From assembly GCF_004664715.2 (NCBI RefSeq), contig NC_051074.1:21926058-21990057 (forward strand): a stretch of DNA of 64,000 nucleotides, in the 5' to 3' direction. Below the pieces are notes generated by a model. It did not search any database. It saw only the letters and a list, made by a program, of their open reading frames with translations, and was not told the origin of the DNA. Shown here piece by piece: positions 33,848-46,480 of this stretch. Each line of letters begins with the position of its first letter. Within the stretch, counting starts at the first letter, position 1. A program made the position numbers and the translations under genes. Source of the DNA: Peromyscus leucopus. Its lineage: Eukaryota > Chordata > Mammalia > Rodentia > Cricetidae.

Positions 33848-36105
33848 ACGCAGGTATGAGAGGGGCATATGTGATTTGCATTTTATTTGCTCTTTTCATC
33901 TGAAAAATAAGAAATGTGTATGGTTATTTTGTGGGGATCAATGGGATGTTCAGATGTATTTCTACACCAGCTGTATTAAACCCTGCCACTTAGCATACTT
34001 CCTCGGGAACAAATCCTGCTGGAACATACTCAGGTGGTGTCCAATGTAACTAAACTAGCAGTAGACAACAAAACACTGTGATTGGAGTGGGGTGCATGGG
34101 TTTTGGGAAATTATTAAGGCCACTCCTCATAGTTTAAAGGATGATTTATTTAGTGGGTAATTTACAAATGAAGGGATAGGTAGGTCACGGGGTCTGGGGA
34201 AGGTGTATTGCAGTCCAGCGCTGTTCTCTTGAGCTCTGCTCAGTTAACCTCCACCGTTTAGGGTCCAGGAACAGGGAGAGTGCTGGCCCCTCTCGATCTT
34301 GAGTCTCCAGGTTCCTCCCTTGACCCTGCCTTGTAGGTGTGACAGTTGCCGAAGCCTCAATGGGGGTTGGAACTTCCAGATCAAATCTGGAATGGCTACC
34401 CACTACAGGTGGCAAGTGTTGGGATGTGGAGCTGTTGTCCAAAGGGAACAGATGTTCATATAGAAGACTCTGCTTGGGGATCTAGGGCCTGGCAGAGTGA
34501 CTATGGTCAAAGCTCAAAGGGCCACTTCAATGTCCCCCTACAGTTCAACTGGACAGACAGAGTGTGTCAAGACCTGTGGGTCCTGATGTCCATTGAAGAG
34601 GCCAACTGTGGGAGGCTGATCTGGATTCCAGTTCCTGTATACTCTGGGCACCCACTGTTCTAGACGAGATGTCTGCAATATTACAGGACTCTCCACTGTG
34701 GCATTCCAGGAGCACTCCCTCAAAAGGCAGTGATTGCTTACAAAACATCCATCAATTTCCAATCCTCAGTCTTTCACATCTGAGGAGCCTGGAGGAGGAG
34801 ACTCTACTAATTTTTCATGGCAGCCATGTGACCTATGTCTTTCTATTTCCTGGGCATTGTGTTCTCAATTATGGGATCTCGGACTACAAACGTGGGTGGT
34901 GCGTTGTTGCTGAGGGTCATGCCTGACTAGAGCAAGACTTGACTGGAAGAGGATCAATTGTCCAGATGGAATCTAATGATTCTGGTGACTAGCCGAGGGA
35001 CTATGGTCAAGGCTCTAAGGGGACACCTTGAGATCTCCCTGCAGTTCAGATGGACAGACAAGAAATAATGAGCTCTGACCTGTATTCTGATAGCACAGAG
35101 TGGGGCATCAGCCAGGTCTTGTCACAAGCATCTGCAGATGAAAGTCTGGATGCTTAGTATCTCTTGCTATATATCCAGTCCATGGGACACTGGGCAACCC
35201 AAGAGGCCATTGTGATTTCAGTGCAACAGGACTCTTCAGAGGGAACTATATTCTCAAGTGCAGAGGATACTGGGATAGCTATCCAAAGCATCAGATTATC
35301 AGGCAAGAAGCACTGAGTGTGTCTTGAAGCCCTACATGCCAAGAAGAAAATAAACTCATTTTCATGGGGCACTAATGCTGGCCCTTTCCAACCCCCAACT
35401 CCATTTAATCTAGGTCCAATTATCCAGTTGATATTACGTTACAACAATCACAGTAAAACCATGCTCCAGATAATGGGAAAGATTTTAGCGACAGGGTTCT
35501 GGACCTTGCTGTCTTTCCATGCCTGTATGGACATTTAGAATGTGTGCAGTCTCTGGAAGGTCCTGTGTCAGCTGTAGGCTGGGCTTAGCTGTGGCTTTTT
35601 CTCCATCTAATGCAGAAGCCCTTGTGCCAATATGTGATCCTGTTGACAAGGCAGTTCTGCCCTTCAAGCCCACGGGATGATTCACCTGTCTCCATATAAA
35701 CACAGCCCAGCATGCCCTTACCGGGTGATACAGTCACTATGGTGACACTAAGACAAGAAGGACTATGACAGTAGGAAGTGGGATGGGAAGACATCATGAG
35801 GCCCAGCTGTACCTGGGACGTAGACAGCGAAACCACCAATCCCCCTTCAGACCTGCTTTCTATACTGGTGTCCTTGTACTGAAGCTCTGTCACAGAGAAG
35901 GCAACAATTTCTCCCCGAAACTCCTTCAGCCTTCATTTTGAGTCTTCTAGATCGGAAGAACCTGGAGAAGGGTCTCTCCAGATGTGTCAGAGGGAGTCCC
36001 TGTGACCTGGGTCACTACATCTCTTGGGATTTTGTTCCAGGTGTGGGCTATCTGATAGAGCTGGACTCACAGTTCTAGCCATGCAGCCTCTTCCTCACTT
36101 TCAGG

Positions 36106-36152
36106 AATGTGCCTGCTCCTGGCATGTGCCTGCTCCTGGCATGTGCCTGCTC
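36106..36152. repeat. 17-bp minisatellite, D1
   Basis: Three units of TGCCTGCTCCTGGCATG. The equivalent site at 42303-42390 has five to six units. Confidence 0.9.
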
Positions 36153-37157
36153 CTGTCTCCCTGTAGCATCATGGGGGTGGTTCTTTCTCCACAGCTCTGA
36201 CCCCATTTTACCTACAAGGAATGAGAGAGAAGACTGGGACTGAAGTTTGAGGCCAGCTTCTGGGCTTCCTTTGTGCAATGATCTGAGCTGTTCTTTTGTC
36301 AGTTGTCATTGGATGGACATGACCATGTGACAATCTCTCAGGAAGGGCTGGATCCCAGTCTGGTGTCCAGGCTGTCCACAGGGAGCTGGCACTCTGGAAG
36401 AGTCCAGGACAATCAAGAAGACAAAGGTGCTGAGGTAAGTCACATGAAAACAGGTATAGAGAGTCACAGACCTCAGAGGGTCCATGGAAGAAGAGAGAGT
36501 TGGAGGACACTGTCTTGTGTGAAGGTCACAGCTAGACATAGCCTGGGAGGAAAGAAGGGATGAGACAGATGGACTTGAGAGCAGCCATGGGGGAAGCTGC
36601 CACCCTGGATGGCCGCATCTGATGTCTCTCTGTCATAGTGAAGTGCTTATGGGCACTGAAAACACATTTCTTACAATTGAAGTTTTCATGAAATGGTGTT
36701 CTGGAAACTCTTGGCTCTCAGGACCTTGGAGTGTTGGCAGTTCCAAAGGGCCAAAGACCTGTAGTACAACCTGCTCTTTTGCTAGTGATGGGAATGGCAG
36801 TTGAGGGGATAGACTGTGGGAAACATAAGAGTCTGAAGTCAGCCTGAGAGAGTAACTGTGGTGGACTCCCGGCATTAAGAGGCCTTGTTCCTTCTGTGGG
36901 ACCACACCATTCTTCACATATACCTGTAGGAGTTTCAGAGCCAGTGATCATGCCAGGTAAAACATGTCACCAGGCAGCCCTCCTGGACCTGGCTGATACC
37001 TACGCCCTGATGCTCTTTTCTGTCCCAAACAGACACTCAGTAACCTTGAGGAGACCCATCTCGGTACAGGATTTTTCTTTCTACTCTGAAGAGAAGGCAC
37101 TGAGTGGGGCAGGTGGGATGCATCCCCCAATCCTCTCTACTCTGACCTGCTCTCACT

Positions 37158-40100
37158 GTCTTGTTTGTGGATGTCACTAGATACAGCAGAGCAGTCAACA
37201 TCATGAGGCACACGTGAAGGGGACGTCCCAGGCTGAAGCCACAGTCAACTGTGCACCAAGGTCCTTCCCTGTTGGTGGCTGGGCAGTGTGAACACAAAGT
37301 CTTGCTGTGTCAGTGAGGGCCCTGGCCCTGGGACTCTCTAACTTCTGCTGCAGTTGTTGCTGTGTCTGATGCTCCTGCTGCCAAAACCTAGGTCAAGGGT
37401 TTGAAAACACAAGAGTGCAACCTCAAACCAGGACATTTCTATGTCAGAGAGAACAATGTCTAGATTTGCAATGTCAGACCAGGTGAGGAATGTGGCAAGG
37501 TGCCATGAGGCTTTCTCACCTCCATTCCACATGTTATATCTGCCCCAGTCTAAACTGGCATTAGTTCTAGGAATGAGTAAATGCTTGGTGTACTGATGGG
37601 TGGTGAAGGATCCCTGGGTGGATGTCTCATGCACAGACCATTCAGATCCCTCTGGGTATGCCATTTCCTCTTCATTCTTTGAACTTCCGGTTGTGTGCAC
37701 ACTCTCACACTCATTGTCATTTTGCACAGCTGCTCACCATTCACTAACATGCTCCCAGCTGTGTTTAACTTGTAGATCCCAGCCTCATTTTCTACAGCGA
37801 AGGTTTAGTGTGGTCAAACAGGGAATCCCACTAAAACACTGCAGTGAGTAGTTGGACTTCCTGATGCCTAGAGCCTGCACTAGACAGGCACCTGGATCTA
37901 CACCAGCTGTTTTTTCCCCCAGCAAAGACCCCGTGATCATTCACTAGCTTGAAATTCAGCCATCTCGAGTTCCATCTTCAGTTCCCTTTTCTTTTCTGAA
38001 TGGCCATTACCTAACCCTTTTGTGGGCCTTCATTAGCCAGGAACATGGGGACAGCCTATAATGATGTCACCTGTGCACTCTCTCTGCTGTGCTCTCCCTC
38101 TGAGCACTGTGTCCCCTGTGATTCTCTGTGTGGGCAATTCATCTGTGTTCCTACATCTTCCTTAAGGAAGTCTCTGTTCAGTTATCAGGGCCTCAGGAAG
38201 GGATGGGATGGCTTATGTTCATGTACTTGGGACTCCTGTCCTTCTCATCCTATGGTTTTCTATCCTCTCCCTCCTCCCTTACAACTCCTTTGTGCATGTG
38301 GCCACCTTGTAGGTCATCATCTCTGTCTGCGGGACAGGAGGTCCCACTTGCTAAGTCAGACAAAATCATCTGCAGCATCACAACCATCCTTAGCAGGGAG
38401 GTAAACAGTGTCTGGCCCTCTTTCTTGTCCTTTGTGCCACTGTTCAGAGTGACATAGTTCATTCTTTTCAATTCCTAGAATTCCTCTCAAGATGGGGCTT
38501 GGCCAAGGGCCACCTGAGCAGCGGTCCTGTCTTTTCAGGTCCACCTGTTATTCCTAATGTGAGAAATCTGGGGATCTGTGCTCTTCACATCGGTGCTTCG
38601 GGATACTACACAAGAGAATCAGGGATTGCCTGTTAAATGTGACCTGCTTCCCTTGGGGTTTCAATCACAAAAGCCCATCCTATGTTCAACAACAAAGCAG
38701 CTCCCCTGAAAGAGGTAGAATTCAGAGCCCAGTGAGGAACTGGGCACGCAGGTAAGAAAGGGGCATATGTGATTTGCATTTTATTTTCCCTTTTCATCTG
38801 AAAAATAAGAAATGTGTATGGTTATTTTGTGGGGATCAATGGGATGTTCAGATGTATTTCTACACCAGCTGTATTAAACCCTGCCACTTAGCATACTTCC
38901 TCGGGAACAAATCCTGCTGGAACATACTCAGGTGGTGTCCAATGTAACTAAACTAGCAGTAGACAACAAAACACTATGATTGGAGTGGGGTGCATGGGTT
39001 TTGGGAAATTATTAAGGCCACTCCTCATAGTTTAAAGGATGATTTATTTAGTGGGTAATTTACAAATGAAGGGATAGGTAGGTCACGGGGTCTGGGGAAG
39101 GTGTATTGCAGTCCAGCGGTGTTCTCTTGAGCTCTGCTCGGTTAACCTCCACTGTTTAGGGTCCAGGAACAGAAAGAGTGCTGGCCCCTCTCGATCTTGA
39201 GTCTCCAGGTTCCTCCCTTGACCCTGCCTTGTAGGTGTGACAGTTGCCGAAGCCTCAATGGGGGTTGGAACTTCCAGATCAAATCTGGAATGGCTACCCA
39301 CTACAGGTGGCAAGTGTTGGGATGTGGAGCTGTTGTCCACAGGGAACAGATGTTCATATAGAAGACTCTGCCTGGGGATCTAGGGCCTGGCAGAGTGACT
39401 ATGGTCAAAGCTCAAAGGGCCACTTCAATGTCCCCCTACAGTTCAACTGGACAGACAGAGTGTGTCAAGACCTGTTGGGCCTGATGTCCATTGAAGAGGC
39501 CAACTGTGGGAGGCTGATCTGGATCCCAGTTCCTGTATACTCTGGGCACCCACTGGTCTAGACGAGATGTCTGCAATATCACAGGACTCTCCACTGTGGC
39601 ATTCCAGGAGCTCTCCCTCAAAAGGCAGTGATTGCTTACAAAACATCCATCAATTTCCAATCCTCAGTCTTTCACATCTGAGGAGCCTGGAGGAGGAGAC
39701 TCTACTAATTTTTCATGGCAGCCATGTGACCTATGTCTTTCTATTTCCTGGGGATTGTGTTCTCAATTATGGGATCTCGGACTAGAAACGCGGGTGGTGC
39801 ATTGTTGCTGAGGGTCATGCCTGACTAGAGCAAGACTTGACTGGAAGAGGATCAATTGTCCAGATGGAATCTAATGATTCTGGTGCCTAGCCGAGGGACT
39901 ATGGTCAAGGCTCTAAGGGGACACCTTGAGATCTCCCTGCAGTTCAGATGAACAGACAAGAAATAATGAGCTCTGACCTGTATTCTGATAGCACAGAGTG
40001 GGGCATCCGCCAGGTCTTGTCACAAGCATCTGCAGATGAAAGTCTGGATGCTTAGTATCTCTTGCTATATATCCAGTCCATGGGACACTGGGCAACCCAA

Positions 40101-40973
40101 GAGGCCATTGTGATTGCAGTGCAACAGGACTCTCCAGAGGGAACTATATTCTCAAGTGCAGAGGATACTGGGATAGCTATCCAAAGCATCAGATTATCAG
40201 GCAAGAAGCACTGAGTGTGTCTTGAATCCCTACATGCCAAGAAGAAAATAAACTCATTTTCATGGGGCACTAATGCTGGCCCTTTCCAACCTGAAACTCC
40301 ATTTAATCTAGGTCCAATTATCCAGTTGATATTACGTTACAACAATCACAGTAAAACCATGCTCCAGATAATGGGAAAGATTTTAGCGACAGGGTTCTGG
40401 ACCTTGCTGTCTTTCCATGCCTGTATGGACATTTAGAATGTGTGCAGTCTCTGGAAGGTCCTGTGTCAGCTGTAGGCTGGGCTTAGCTGTGGCTTATTCT
40501 CCATCTAATGCAGAAGCCCTTGTGCCAATATGTGATCCTGTTGACAAGGCAGTTCTGCCCTTCAAGCCCACGGGATGATTCACCTGTCTCCATATAAACA
40601 CAGCCCAGCATGCCCTTACCGGGTGATACAGTCACTATGGTGACACTAAGACAAGAAGGACTTTGACAGTAGGAAGTGGGATGGGAAGACATCATGAGGA
40701 CCAGCTGTACCTGGGAAGTAGACAGCGAAACCACCAATCCCCCTTCAGACCTGCTTTCTATACTGGTGTCCTTGTACTGAAGCTCTGTCACAGAGAAGGC
40801 AACAATTTCTCCCCGAAACTCCTTCAGCCTTCATTCTGAGTCTTCTAGATCGGAAGAACCTGGAGAAGGGTCTCTCCAGATGTGTCAGAGGGTGGCCCTA
40901 TGACCTGGGTCACAACTTATCTTGGGATTTTGTTCCAGGTGTGGGCTGTCTGATAGAGCTGGACTCACAGTTC
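37158..40973. repeat. Tandem unit D2
   Basis: Second copy of the 4.9-kb unit. It matches D1 from its first base after the gap to 'ctggactcacagttcta' at about 40974, where it switches into a second copy of its own 39740-40955 segment. A minus frame of 129 codons (37338-37727) is kept with five substitutions against D1, most of them replacements, which does not suggest strong coding constraint. Confidence 0.92.
38577..38746 (+). pseudogene. Smok C-terminal tail remnant in D2
   Basis: Paralog of 33680-33847. One G is missing in 'catcggtgcttcgg' compared with D1 ('catcgggtgcttcaa'), so the frame is broken at the start of the conserved CF motif. Confidence 0.62.
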
Positions 40974-42830
40974 TATGTCCTTGCATTTACTGGGCATTGT
41001 GTTCTCAATTGTTGGATCTCTCACCACAAAGGCAGGTGGTTTATTGTTGCTGAGGGTCATGCCTGACTAGAACAAGACTTGACTGGAAAAACAATGTCAA
41101 TTCTCTCACATAAGCAAGAGATGGAGAAGGGATGTGAGGCCATTGTGCACAGGGAACAAATGTCCAAATGGAATCTAATGTGATGATCTGGTGCCTCGCA
41201 GAGGGACTATGGTCAAGGCTCAAAGGGGACACCTCGAGATCTCCCTGCGCTTCAGTTGAACAGACAAGAAGTAATGAACTCTGACCTATCTTCTGATAGT
41301 ACAGTGTGGGGCATCAACCAGGTCTGGACACAGGCATCTGGAGATGAAAGTCTGAATGCTTACTATCTCCTGCTGCATGTCCAGTCCATGGGACACTGGG
41401 CAACCCAAGAGGACATTGTGATTGCAGTGCCAAAGGAGTCTCCACAGGGAACTAACTCCATTCTCAAGAGCAGAGAATACTGTGATAGCCATTCAAAGCA
41501 TCTAATGATCAGGCAAGAAGCAATGAGGATGTCTTCAAGCCCTACATGCCAAGTAGAAAATAAACTCAATCTCACGAGGCACTAATGATGGCCCTTCCAC
41601 ACCCCGGCCCAAACTCCATGTACTGTATGTCCAATTACTCAGTCAACATTTCCTTACAACAATCACAGTAGCTCCAGATTTGGGGGAAGTTATTTGGAAC
41701 ACAGATCTGGACCACTCTCCTTCCATGTCTGTATGGACATTTAGGATGTGTGCAGTCTCTGGAAGGTTCTGTGCCAACTGCAGGCTGGGCTGAGCTGGGG
41801 CTTTCTCACCATCTAATGCAGAAGCCCTTGTGCCAATATGCGATCCTGTTGACCAGGCTATTCTGCTCTTCAAGCCAAAGTGCTGATTCACCTGTCTCCA
41901 TATAAATACAGCCCAGCATGCCCTTACCGTGTGATCTGTCACTATGGTGACACTAAGACAAGAAGGACTTTAAAAGTAGGAAGTGGGATGGGAAGACATT
42001 GTGAGGCCGAGCTGTACCTGAAATCTAGACAGCGAAACCACCAATCCCCCTTCAGAACTGCTTTCTATACTGGTGTCCTTGTACCGAAGCTCTGTCACAG
42101 AGAAGGCAACAATTTATCCCCGAAACTCCTTCAGCCGTCATTCTGAGTCTTCTAGATGGGAAGAACCTGGAGGAGGGTCTCAGATATGTCAGAGGGTGGC
42201 CCTGTGACCTGGGTCACTACATTTCTTGGGATTTTGTTCCAGTTGTGGGCTGTGTGACAGAGCTGGGCCCACAGTTCTAGCCATGCAGCCTGTTCCTCAC
42301 TTCCTGGCATGTGCCTGCTCCTGGCATGTGCCTACTCTTGGCATGTGCCTGCTCTTGGCATGTGCCTGCTCCTGGCATGTGCCTGCTCCAGTCCTTATGC
42401 AGTACCCTGGGAGCGGTTCTTCCTCCACAGTCCTGATGGTCACCATTCTTACCTACGAAGAATTTGAGAGAGGACTGCATCTGAGTTTTGAGCCCAAGTT
42501 CTGGGCTTCCTTTGTGCAATGATCTGAGCTGTTCTTTTGTCAGTTATCATTGGATGGATATGGCCTTGTGACACGCCCTCAGGAGGGGCTGGATCACAGG
42601 ATCGGTAGTCTGGTCTTCAAGCTGTCCACAGGGAGCTGGCACTCTGCCAGTGTCCAGGTCAATCATGAAGACAAAGGTGCTGAGGAAATTCCACCTGAAA
42701 ACAGGTAAATAGAGTCATGGACCTCAGAGGGTGCATGGAAGTACAGGGGTTCGAGGAGCCTGTCTTGTGTGAATGTCACAGCTGGGCAGAGCCTGGGAGG
42801 AAAGAAGGGATGAGATGGGGGACTGGAGAG
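40974..42830. repeat. Nested partial unit D3
   Basis: Starts as a second copy of about 39737-40955 (offset about 1240) and then continues into the unit end that D1 shows at 36075-36590. It has about 55 bp near 41085-41140 that D1 and D2 lack, and an expanded 17-bp minisatellite. Open frames 41256-41585 and 41643-41942 are not shared intact with D1 and D2. Confidence 0.85.
42303..42390. repeat. 17-bp minisatellite, D3
   Basis: Five to six units of GCATGTGCCTGCTCCTG with single-base variants (CTACTCTTG). It is the expanded counterpart of 36106-36152. Confidence 0.93.
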
Positions 42831-42980
42831 GAGCCATGTGTCACCTTATTTAGACCGATGGTCTATCTCTGAGAGTCTAGGACACCTTGTCATGCATTTA
42901 AAATTATTCATATGTTTTTTCAGTTACTTGCCTATTTCTTTATTTCTGCCTCTCTCCCTGTCTCCTTTCCTTTCCTATTT

Positions 42981-43037
<57 letters not shown>
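42981..43037. repeat. (GT)n microsatellite
   Basis: About 28 uninterrupted GT units, followed by GTAAGTGTGTAAG variants. Confidence 0.97.
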
Positions 43038-43039
<2 letters not shown>

Positions 43040-46000
43040 GTGTGTAAGTGTGTAGCACCTATGTGCTGTGCCTAGCATCTGGAGGTTACAGGATAACCCT
43101 ACGACGTCATTCTCTCAACCACTTTGAAGGGCACAGGGATTGATGTCTGTTGCTTACTCCTCCAAATGTTTTTGCAGGTGGGGAACCTAATGGACATGAA
43201 GCAGTGTCAGAACTTGCTGGAGAACTCTGTGACTGCTGTGACTGCTCTGCGAGAGTGGGAGCCTTGACCTTGGCCCACACATGTGCTGTTCTTCTTTGGA
43301 TGCCAGTCAGGACAACGAGATCTCTGTCCCTCAGAATTGCCTTGGTTGTTGATTTAGGGGATCTCCAACACCTCAGCTTAGTTTTCTAGCTTTAGATAAT
43401 ATTTAATGTTCGCATTGTAGATTATTTACCCCTGTTCTTTATGCCCAGTTTACATTACCAAACTTAATATGGTTGTAACAGTAAGTATGCAATGTTTTAG
43501 GACATGGCTACCCCCATTGGCATGCTCAGAGCCTTTGCCCAAGGGTGTTCTTATACACCTGTGAAGAGAGCAAGCCAGGAACTTGTATCCTTACACAGGG
43601 ATGAGAACACACTAAATCTCAGAGCATGACTTGCCACAGTGTGGTCCCTGAGTCTGGAAGCTCCTGGCTCCACTGTTCAAGCGTCTTTGTCTATTCTGTG
43701 TTGGGACCTTTTCCACCCCTTAGTTGGTAGTGTCCACAGACCCTTCTGTAGAGACTGGAGTCCAGAAAGCCCAGGGCAGGGTTTCCAGCAGGACCCTGAC
43801 CCATGTTGGTTGTCCTGGCTTCCATCCCTGCCTTCACCAATCAATGTTCTCATGTCTGTCCTTAGAGCTCGTCTGCTCCCGTGCCCTGCACTGGGTGAGG
43901 AGGTTGGGAGCAAGCATCAAATGAATGAAATACAGGCTCTGGATTCTCTCAGAAAGCCTGCATCAGACCCCCGAGGCTCTGAGAAGCCGACCATCTGGTC
44001 AAGAACAAATATTCTCTGAGGCCATGAAGACAAGGTAGAGAGTGGGTGCCCCAAGGAAGTGGGTCAGAGGTCTCCCTCCCTGCATTATTCAAATCCTCCT
44101 TTGTAGGGCACACTAACAAATCCACATAGTCCTATCTCCCAGAAGACAGGTCAAGGTGTTGCTGTCAGAAGGGCAGGCGACATGAGCCATTCAGAACTTC
44201 ACTATGAAACAGAGCCAAGACTCAGATTACTTTTCCCACGGTCTTCCTCAGTCTCATCTTAAAACTGAAGATCACCCAGGACATCCTCTTTTCCTTGAAG
44301 GTAGGATGGCCAACTTAGGGGCTCTTAGCTTCTGATGCTAGCACAGTGGGGTTCTGATTAGCTATGAGGGGAGAGGGCTGACAGTGCAGCTCTCTCCTGG
44401 GGCACATGCCTGGCATAAGTGAGACCCTGGGGAAATGTCTATGATCTCTCAAAGGGAAGTCCCTACATAGTCTCAGGATTGAGGTTCTGTTGCAGAGGCT
44501 TTGGCTGCAACCAAATCCTGCCCCTTCCTGAATAGAAACAGAGGAGGGGTGGATTATGGTTGGGGGACAAATGGGGTGAAGGGGAGAGATGGGGAGGAGA
44601 AGAGGGAGAGGAAACTGTGGCCAGGATGTAAAATAAATAAATTTTTAAGATGCATACATACTAAAAACAACCCTAAAGCAAATGACCAGCAGGAACCTTC
44701 TCTCTGCTGTCTATGTTAAGGAACTGGTGAAAAAATGCTTACTTTGTATCCCTGAGTACAAGAGGAGACCCCAGTTCCACCTCAGATATTTCTGCCTCCC
44801 TCCTGGCAGTCTTTCTTAGGACCTGCTTTGGGAATGTGATCCAAGGTCCATGGGTTAAGGCTAAAAGGGTAGAAACATGGCAGCATATGCCCAACCCAAA
44901 TCCTCTTGCTGGAGCTGTTGTGTGTGATGGTTGCCGCAGTCCTTTCTTACCTTGTGCCGTCCAGGTGTTGCTGGAATCATAATCCAATGCTTCTAAACTT
45001 TCAGTGTGACGAACAGGATACTTAGTGTGCTCGGGACTGCCTGGGAACGGGTGTACTTGCCAGGAAGACTTCTGACCACCAGGTGGAAGGCACTCAAGTG
45101 ACCCCAGGTAGTTTTAGCCATTTTTATTTATACTTCAACAGAGATTTTCTCCCAGGATACATGAACAGTTTTATTGCTGGCTCTACTTTTTGACTTTTAA
45201 GAAATACATCACATTTTAAGAAAGACATCGTGGTCGTTATAAAAGCCCTCATTGCTCCCCTTTCTGTCTACCCACACACACTTTCCCATCCCCCACACGA
45301 CTTAATTCTAGACATGGAGTTCAGCATTTTTGCAGCTTTACTAAATATCCAGCCACACATATCCTGCTCTCACAGTGCTCACAGCAGCTACTTGTAGTTC
45401 CAAATTAAAAACTAATAGACATGGGTACAAAGATTTAAGGACAACAGTAGCCAAGCCCCAACAATTATTTCATGTCTGTAAGATATGCTTTCAAATAGTT
45501 CCCTTTTCTACAAGAGGGTCCCATGTCTCAATCTCTCTGTAAAAGGCAGACTTTGGTAAGGCACTCTTTTCCCATCCTACCACACCACTTTTCTTTCACC
45601 AATATAAGCTCCTGTGTATGGTAAAGATGGATGTATTCATACCACATTTTGCCTTGCATTTTTTCCTCTTGGAGCATACCAGATCCTACCATTGGCTCTA
45701 TATGATTGGTGTCCAGGGAACTTGCTCTCAACACTTGTCATTGTGTGCATTTCTGAGGCTTTTCCCCAGTCTGTGTATGCATGCCTTCCTCTCCTTTCCA
45801 GAATGGTAAAATTAAAAACCATCGAAGAATCAACAATATAATGAGAGAGAAAAGAGCCTACAAGCTGCATGAAATCAGCCAAGTCCTGCCATGCCTGAGG
45901 TCCACTGTTCTTTTCCAAGTCAGGCTTTGCCTTGCAGAGTCCCGTTGGACAGGCATTCATATGAGGATCAGAGACTAGGCTGCATGACACCCTATACTGA

Positions 46001-46229
46001 ATACTGTGCCTGTGTGTGAGACCGAGTTAAGGTGCAGTGTGTCCTTCTGAGAAAAGGAAAACAAGGCTGAGTAAGGCCTCCCCTGAGGGTGAGTACCTGG
46101 GCCACACCAACCAGTCAAGACTCACAGGAAAGAGCCGGTTTTTAGCCCTACTGGACATGTCCCAGACCCAGGATCTCTCCCCCATCCTGACTTTCTTTTC
46201 AGAACAGGCTCCCCATCAGTCATACCCAT

Positions 46230-46280
<51 letters not shown>

Positions 46281-46480
46281 TTATTTATTTATTTATCTAC
46301 TTACTTACTTACTTACTTACTTATTTATATGTTTTACAGCCTGAGGAAATGTTCCACACAAAACATTCAGGATGGATCTTACTACCTCAGAGACACCTCT
46401 CCAGAAACACCCTCAGATATGTGCCTGGATTTCTGTCTCTTAAGAAAACCTAGTTCCTGCCACACTACCTAGAATCCAGT
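43038..46480. other. Spacer between D3 and palindrome arm C
   Basis: 3.4 kb without a recognised gene. At 43150-43270 an acceptor-like TTTTTGCAG is followed by a 29-codon open segment (VGNLMDMKQCQNLLEN...), which could be an old terminal exon but cannot be joined to anything. Near 44500-44650 a G-rich stretch ending 'tgtaaaataaataaattt' resembles an L1 3' end. The (TTTA)n tract lies at 46228-46322. Confidence 0.5.
46228..46322. repeat. (TTTA)n followed by (CTTA)n microsatellite
   Basis: About sixteen TTTA units, then TTATTTA, then about six CTTA units. It explains the tyrosine/leucine-rich open frame that crosses it. Confidence 0.97.

Larger units (their letters stand above)
32260..37157. 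repeat. Tandem unit D1 (4.9 kb)
   Basis: Almost base-for-base repeated at 37158 onward with a constant offset of 4898. It contains a Smok tail remnant (33680-33847), a repeat-like stretch (34130-34440) and a short 17-bp minisatellite (36106-36152). A minus frame of 129 codons (32441-32830) is open in both copies but matches nothing I know. A plus frame (33231-33413) with a hydrophobic stretch has lost its ATG and register in D2. No functional gene is supported. Confidence 0.9.

Noticed and set aside
34185..34442. 85-codon minus frame shared by D1 and D2
   Set aside because: Lies in a repeat-like stretch and is antisense to an equally long frame; identity of D1 and D2 explains the sharing.
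42432..43270. Multi-exon gene from 42541-42704 to 43178
   Set aside because: Exon-like blocks have acceptors and a donor, but joining the donor near 42704 to the acceptor at 43177 puts the last block out of frame with an early stop, and D1 lacks the same structure.
46037..46453. 138-codon frame with a run of YLFI residues
   Set aside because: Product of the (TTTA)n/(CTTA)n tract, with no flanking homology.
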